This document shows positions 58,501-64,000 of a DNA stretch of 64,000 nt, in pieces. The notes below the pieces were generated by a model. The model saw only the letters and a program-made list of their open reading frames with translations, was not told the origin of the DNA and made no database searches. Position numbers and translations under genes: made by a program. Numbering within the stretch: the stretch's first letter is position 1; each line of letters begins with the position of its first letter. The stretch is from Stereum hirsutum FP-91666 SS1 (taxonomy: Eukaryota; Basidiomycota; Agaricomycetes; Russulales; Stereaceae), in the NCBI RefSeq assembly GCF_000264905.1, contig NW_006763133.1:692675-756674 (forward strand). The letters are read 5' to 3'.

Positions 58501-59356
58501 ACTTTTGAGTTGGGCATGGGTGGTGGGCCGTCGAGTTTTACGTTCTCGAGGGACCGGTCGCAGAGTCAGAGTCAGGGGTCGATTTCCAGTCATAGTCATG
58601 GGAGACCGGCGACAGGTAGTAGTACGAAATCGATCAGGAGCGTGAAGAGTGGGAAGAGTACGAATGGGTTGAGTTTGGGGATGGCTTCGCTCGGTGGGAG
58701 TTTCAAGTCGGGTCCTAGGAAAGGAGTGCAGAGGGCAGCGACGTTTGCGGACAGGTTGTTGGGTAAGGGCGGGAGAGGGAAGCGTGGTCAGGATAATGGT
58801 ATGCGCCCCCATCTTCTTCTTGTCATCTTATCATTCTGATGCTGACCGTCCCTGGTTTCCTGTAGCAGAACAGACCTCTGCCAATACTCTCGAAGTGTCA
58901 CATGGCACTCCTGTTCGCCACTCCGCCGCCGTTGCCAACGACCGCAACTATTCGCATAGCCCAGGGTCTATCAAGACCTCGGGTGCCACCGCCTCTCTTG
59001 CACCTTCTTCACCATCTCGCTCTATGTCGATGATGTCCCTCTCCGCCTCTTCAGCCGCCTCCTCGCCCAACAATACCGCTTCCTTCGAATTCGACCGGGA
59101 CATCTTCAACGAATTCCCATCTGTGCCGCAGGAGTTACCCACGAGACCCTCTTTGTCTTACGAGGTCCCTGCCTCTGCTCCCGCAACTGGTGTTTTCAGG
59201 TCAACCACAATGCCTACAGGGAGGGGTGCTCACCACAAGGCTTCCACGGATCTGGGGTATGTGGACGAGGAGGTGTCCGGAAGGACTAGTCAGTCGACGT
59301 CGGTGCCGTGGTTGAAGCTATCGCAGCCGGACAAGGGGCCCACGGATCTCTTGTGA
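55566..59356 (+). CDS. Large Ser/Thr/Pro-rich disordered protein; start codon split by an intron
   Basis: The proposed exons are 55566-55567 (AT of the start codon), 56022-58798 and 58866-59356, giving 1,089 residues. The frame from 56022 is open for over 2.7 kb but has no ATG before its first conserved block, while splicing AT/gtgcgt to cag/G creates ATG followed by STSRGQPQVALKDRIAALQQ. A second similar segment is NNLRDKIAKFEEKGGTPIPR, then RNRELYGNRVSALGKG. The rest is low complexity, with short basic motifs (FADRLLGKGGRGKRG) and a C-terminus ending PWLKLSQPDKGPTDLL. I do not recognise the family; the two (L)(R/K)D(R/K)IA helices may be the functional part. The final acceptor could be 58866 or 58869 (CAG/CAG type). 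Confidence 0.75.
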
Positions 59357-60002
59357 GGTCTGCCTTAAAGTAGAATTGCTGAATCTTGGTTTTCTTTCGT
59401 GTTTCATCAGCTTTGTTCTTGTATCTGCAGACTAATGCTGTCAAGCTAGTCATCGTTCTGAATCTTTCCCGTCTACCGTGCGCTCTTTCATTTTCATCTC
59501 ATGACTACTCGATTTTGTTCCTCTTTTACCGGCTTTTTTCTGGTTGGTCTCACTCACGTCTTGATGCTTGATCTTTGTTTTGTTCCTCTCTATCTTCTGA
59601 TACGCTACAGTTGGCGTGTTGGCCTCTCTTACAACCTCACCCATCCCTCTCCTTACCAATTTTCCCGTTGCTCGTCTTGCTCTCTCTCTAACTCTACCCC
59701 TAGCTATATCTATCCTCACTCCTAACCGATATACCTCCCTTCCTCCCTCTTCCAGACAGACTTACATTTACAACCAAGTACTCATTCAGCTACCTACCTA
59801 TCGGGGATAACGTACAGTATACTTGCTGTCTTGCACTACTGAATACTGACATGGCGTCGTTGATTCGCATCGCACTCACTACTTACAGTAACATATCTAT
59901 TGGATCGGACACGATAAACATCTTTCTGATTGCTTCTCCGTGAATCAGTCGTCAGGCCCGGCCTTCTCAATCCCCCAGAAGAAAAGAACAAGAAAGAGAC
60001 CT
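59357..60002. other. Convergent intergenic region
   Basis: This 646 bp lies between convergent genes, is pyrimidine-rich, and presumably contains both 3' UTRs. No coding block seen. Confidence 0.45.
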
Positions 60003-62052
60003 TCAAAAACAAACACCCAGTGTATTTCCCTCGTTGCTCCCCACAGAGCTCGCCACCGCGCCCATGATCCACCGGTTCAGCAACACGAGGTGCAGCATAT
60101 TCGCGTCCGCCGCAAATATCCTCCCATTTTCCAACATCCCCAATGGCACGCCCGAGAGGAACGTCAACGCATCGAGGACCGGCCAGAACCTCGTTATCTT
60201 GCACCTCATGAAAAACACGGCCAGACCGGACATCACGCACGAAACTGGTAACGTCGAATAGATCATCCATCTCGTCGGCATCTCGCTACCATCGTTCCAG
60301 GTTTGTTCGGAGGTCTGCTGTAGGACGATCGTCGTGAGGATGAGCAAAGAGGTGCCGACGGCGAGTGCGGCGGAGGTGTAGACCACCCAGTCTGGCGTGG
60401 CCGTGAAGGAACTGAAGTCGAGCGCGGTGCGGGTTTGGGACTGGAATATCGCACCGAAGACGGCTGCGACGAGTCCGAAGGCGTTGAGGAGCACACCAGG
60501 ACGGAGGGTGCCCTGACGTGGGGTGGATCGGTTGAAGGTGGCTATGACCATGAGTTCTTTGGATGGCGAACCTGGGAGGTACATTTTCAAGCCTGGCTCT
60601 TCAGTATCTGCGGTCTTGCCGTTGAAGACGCTATGTAGGTCGGTGAGACGGCCGACGTAGAGAGAGTTGGCGAGTGCGACGCTGGTCCATACGCCGGCTG
60701 AGGTACCGACGGAGAGGAAGTAGCAGATGATGACCTGCCCGACCAGGCCAGCGATGAGGAAGGGGTACGAGGCTCGTCTGTTCGACCCGCCACTAAATAC
60801 AAGGTCGAAGAATTCGGGTTTGTTCGCGTATGGTTCAATGGCTTGCAGTACTGCCTCTATACGATTCAGGTACCCTTCGTCCGCCGACACGTTTCTCATC
60901 CCCCGTCGTCCTGGTAAGTTCTGGATTGTGAGTCGCCCATGATCGAGGAGAGCGCCACCAAGGAATGAAATCCAGAGCGTTTGCCCGACGCTTATGGTGG
61001 CAAGTTCGCCTGTGATGGGCCATTCCGGCGTACCGGTAGAGCGTCTGATGTATTGCACGACCCGGTAGTATGCGCCAGCGAGCTCACGTAGTGACGCGGA
61101 GGCTTTGGATGCCTCGGGCGAGTACGAATGAAAGTCGATGGAGCAAGCCGGAGCTTCCATGTCGACGTTGTCAAGAGAAAGGGTCCATGGGTCCAGCTCT
61201 TCATCTCCATGATGTTGAGCGAGCGCACGAATGGGGCTCTGTGAGTGCGGTCGTCGAACCATGTGAGCGGCTACAACATATAACGCCACTTCCTCGGTGT
61301 CCACGTCAACGATGGAGCTCGCGGGCATAGATTTCGTTGAGAACACGACGATATTGTGGGACATGATTCGGACCTCCCAATTACGAAAGACGTGGTAGTC
61401 AGCGGCGGCGAAGAGGAGGAAGTCCCTAGCGGAGGGAGACTGATGAGTTACAGGTTTGATCGATGGGGAGAGGGGGACGATGGGCGCAGGGGTGACAAGT
61501 CCAATTGAGGTCACTCTCCAGAGGGTATCGTCAATTGGGTCTTCTGACGGGCCGTGTACGACGGGATGAACAACGGCCAGCGTTTTTCGAAGTGCTTCAG
61601 CACGAGCCAAATCGGACACTTCCTCAGCACGGATCCAGAAATTGGATTTGCCATACGCAGTGCGTATGCCTGGGACGAAGTGACAGGCTTTGGAGACCCA
61701 GTTTACGCGTTGCATGGTCGGAATGGATATTTTTGGAAGACCTGACCAGAGGAACCATCCTATCGATGGATCCATCTCCCATAGCCGCTCTGGAACCGTG
61801 CCCAGAGCAGCATAAAGCACGCTCGCGAGGAGCAGGACACCAGATGGCCAAGAGACGATGTCGTTCACAGGTGCTTGTGCTTGAACGGGTCGGAGTACGA
61901 TCGCGATAACCAGGGTCAATGTTACGGTCATTGAGATGCGCGTCGCCATCCTTGGCTTGCCCCATGTCTGTATCATAGGGGAAAGATGCAAGGTAAGTAC
62001 AGAGAAACGCAGGAAATGAGGAAGAACGTACCAACTGAAAAGTGGAAGGCAT
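60003..62052 (-). CDS. Polytopic membrane protein of unknown function
   Basis: The preferred model has a 21-nt first exon (62052-62032) and one large exon (61967-60003), giving 661 residues. Without splicing, the large frame extends to 62198 (731 residues). The spliced form was preferred because of the GTACGT donor, the short intron and a clean phase-0 join to TWGKPRMATRISMTVTLTLV. Membrane segments appear near the N-terminus (VTLTLVIAIVL, VLLLASVLYAALG) and repeatedly in the last 250 residues: FLIAGLVGQVIICYFLSVGT, AFGLVAAVFGAIF, LAVGTSLLILTTIVL, and others. A large hydrophilic region of about 250 residues lies between. The family appears confined to mushroom-forming fungi as far as I know; no function can be assigned. 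Confidence 0.8.
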
Positions 62053-63409
62053 AGCGATTCCTGACCCCAAGCACGCTCTTGCACTTGATAGAGCAGAAGG
62101 TCAAGGGTTGGAAATGCGAGAGCAGTGACTGTAGAAGAGAAAGAAGCAGTATCAAAGCGCCCACAGCCTCCTAGCATGGAGCATGTTGTACTTTCCACAC
62201 AGCAACTTCTTTATGGATATTTGTTGGCAGTGACCGTCAGTGGTCAGGTGTTTGATGGCTTGATGTTGCCCGGGACTCCCTGCGAGTCTGAGGCGATGAA
62301 GAGGGGGTTCCATGGCCCAGAAACATCGATATAGATAAGAAGGGTGTGCGAACCAACGGTGGATTTACAATGCACGAGGACATTTGGTAAGTAATACTTT
62401 CGGCGTCTATTCGTCAGGGCGCCACACTCGCTTTAAAGGACCACCACCTCACACATCATACATGTAGACGTTGGAAAAATAGATATGGCCATATGATACA
62501 AACCAACAAGAAAAAGACTTGTCGTTTCTGCAGAGCGTGAGCAATTCAGGAAGCCGAGCAAAGCATTTCGAGCTCTAACGGCGCCACAACGACAGCATGC
62601 TGTGGCACTGTGGCCCATGGGATGCAGGCGAACACCTACGGGATGTTAGCGGCAATGAGGAGCACAAGTCCTCCATGTAATGTTCTCATGGCGAGCTAAA
62701 AAGGCCCACCAAACTGCCCAACTTGAGCGAGCCATCCGCAGTGTCCATGAGAAGGTCCATGTCGCCGCTCCCCGAGATACTCTTGACGGCCGACTTCGTG
62801 CTCATAAACCCTTACGCTACGTTCACGCTAACCACCTGCTGCTCATTCCTGCCGCGGAATGGCTCCTGTTATAGTGGATCATAAGTATTCCTCCGCGAGC
62901 GTGGCCAACCGGCCTCCAAGATTTAGGTTCGAGCACTGGCGCTGGCGGAGGAGTTTTGTGGCGGGCGACCATCGAAACTGAAGGACTAGGCAAGACGATT
63001 CCGCAGACGTCGCCAAACAGCCACCAAGATGGACAAAAAGCGCAGAGCTCTATCCCAAGCGCACCAGACATAGGTCATTGTGTACTTATCGAGCTTCTCG
63101 AGCTTTTCGAAAAGGTTGATATTTTTTTCGGTGGACGTTCTATAACATGGATGGGAAGACATGTCAGTAAAGGTGGAGCAGGGAAGTTACACAACTGCAT
63201 TGACATAACAATAGACTGGAATTAGTACGAATTAAATCGACAGGGCCCTACGCCTTACTCTGCTGATATGATAGTCTCCACACAACTCTCATGCCTCGGG
63301 ATTGTGTAGTTCACCCGTCTACACCTACACGCTTGTCAACGCGAACACGTATGCATCCGTATCATAGACATGTTCTGCTCGTCCGTGTCCTCCATTTGTA
63401 CATATGACA
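62053..63409. other. Intergenic region before the zinc-knuckle gene
   Basis: This 1.36 kb has only short unsupported ORFs. It includes the promoter of the membrane protein gene and the 3' flank of the zinc-knuckle gene. Confidence 0.4.
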
Positions 63410-64000
63410 CTACGACCATTTTCGCCAGTTCAAGGCCGAAGGCGGGGAGGATTCGGATGTCGGAGGCTGAGTGCATGCAGACGCTACATGTCTGTATGGA
63501 TTGAGGACATCAAAGATACAATTTCCATATTGCATGGATCGAGCCAAACAAGACAGATAGAGATAAAAACATCTGTCAGCCGGACTGTGACGAGAGAGGA
63601 GCAGGAGAAGGGAGGACGCACCCTGTCGAGCCACAGTGCCAGCATCTTTTGGGTTCTGGACAATCACTCTTGACGTGCTAAGTATATGAAAAAGATCAGT
63701 CAACACATAACTTAGGTGACCTCCTGTCCACCACACGAAAACAAAGATTCCAACAAAAAGACACTCACCCCCTTCTGCCCGCAATTAAAACACACTTCCG
63801 GCACCTCAGCCACCTCCTTCCCTTCCCCTGCCCCTTCCCCTTGCCCTTCTACTTCGCCCCCAGCAGTAGCGGCAACGACCTCAGCAGCAGTCGGACAGAA
63901 CTTCGCGACGTGGCCCCTCTGATTACACAAGAAACACTTGACGCGTTTCGGGCGGAATACTTTCTCTCTCCGTGTTCCTCGTCCCTTCGAGTCGGAGTCG
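63410..64000 (-). CDS. CCHC zinc-knuckle protein, C-terminal part (runs off the window)
   Basis: Visible exons are 64000(partial)-63769, 63677-63622 and 63491-63410. Three CX2CX4HX4C knuckles are seen: CFLCNQRGHVAKFC, CFNCGQKGHVKSDC and CWHCGSTGHVASAC. The second and third are completed only by splicing, with the His supplied by the downstream exon each time. A Gly/Glu/Ala/Val linker of about 35 residues separates knuckles one and two. The tail is TQPPTSESSPPSALNWRKWS. Such proteins bind single-stranded RNA or DNA (Gis2/CNBP and Air1/2 types); which type cannot be decided because the N-terminal part lies beyond the window. Confidence 0.85.

Noticed and set aside
61973..62164. 63-codon hydrophobic ORF overlapping the start of the membrane protein
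   Set aside because: It is in a frame that does not join to the downstream exon by the available splice sites.
1..64000. CRISPR array, phage, plasmid or bacterial operon features
   Set aside because: The DNA is clearly eukaryotic, with spliced genes; no evenly spaced direct repeats of CRISPR type were seen.

Overview
The window is nuclear DNA of a filamentous basidiomycete, most likely an Agaricomycete. The evidence is dense genes on both strands, many 50-80 bp introns with GTRNGT donors, tiny exons of 7-26 nt, and protein families typical of that class. No bacterial, viral or organellar genes and no CRISPR array were seen. Where a multi-exon model is given, splice sites were chosen by hand so that the exons join in frame; the summed coding length divides by three for every complete model. 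Layout, left to right. 0.2-1.5 kb: fibrillarin NOP1 (-). 1.8-3.7 kb: a zinc-less MDR oxidoreductase (-) whose sixth exon is split by a 393 bp terminal-inverted-repeat element with a TA target duplication. 4.3-6.6 kb: GPI10 mannosyltransferase (+). 6.8-8.3 kb: Ran1/Vhs1-like kinase (-), head to head with a second kinase (9.5-11.9 kb, +) that has a hydrophobic N-terminus. 12.2 kb: an intron-containing tRNA-Arg(ACG). 12.7-15.2 kb: allantoate-permease-type MFS transporter (-). 16.0-18.9 kb: polyadenylation factor PFS2 (-). 19.9-21.9 kb: a GT18/MGAT5-like glycosyltransferase (+). 23.0-25.8 kb: heat shock factor (-), divergent from dephospho-CoA kinase (26.0-26.8 kb, +) across a 172 bp promoter with a clean inverted repeat. 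26.8-34.4 kb: a 7.5 kb stretch with no recognisable gene but with local repeats and exon-like fragments. 34.4-36.1 kb: dual-specificity phosphatase (+). 36.1-39.8 kb: a second gene-poor stretch. 39.8-42.6 kb: Hel2/ZNF598 E3 ligase (+). 43.1-44.4 kb: FAHD1-type acylpyruvase (+). 44.6-45.6 kb: a coiled-coil protein of unknown function (-). 47.0-49.5 kb: secreted GH79 glycoside hydrolase (+). 49.9-50.6 kb: a small protein of unknown function (+). 50.6-51.3 kb: a truncated duplicate of the start of the next gene. 51.6-54.9 kb: TRF4/Cid14 poly(A) polymerase (+). 55.6-59.4 kb: a 1,089-residue disordered protein whose start codon is split by an intron (+). 60.0-62.05 kb: a polytopic membrane protein (-). 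63.4-64.0 kb: the C-terminal part of a CCHC zinc-knuckle protein (-), which runs off the window. Many genes are housekeeping RNA and protein-quality functions: NOP1 for rRNA methylation, PFS2 for mRNA 3' ends, TRF4 for nuclear RNA surveillance, Hel2 for stalled ribosomes, HSF for heat stress. Two concern glycan or GPI assembly and one is a secreted glycosidase. They do not form an obvious cluster. The strongest observations are the TIR element inside the oxidoreductase exon, two GC-AG introns in that same gene, the tandem duplication across the 50.5-52.1 kb boundary, the split start codon, and the unexplained 26.8-34.4 kb stretch.
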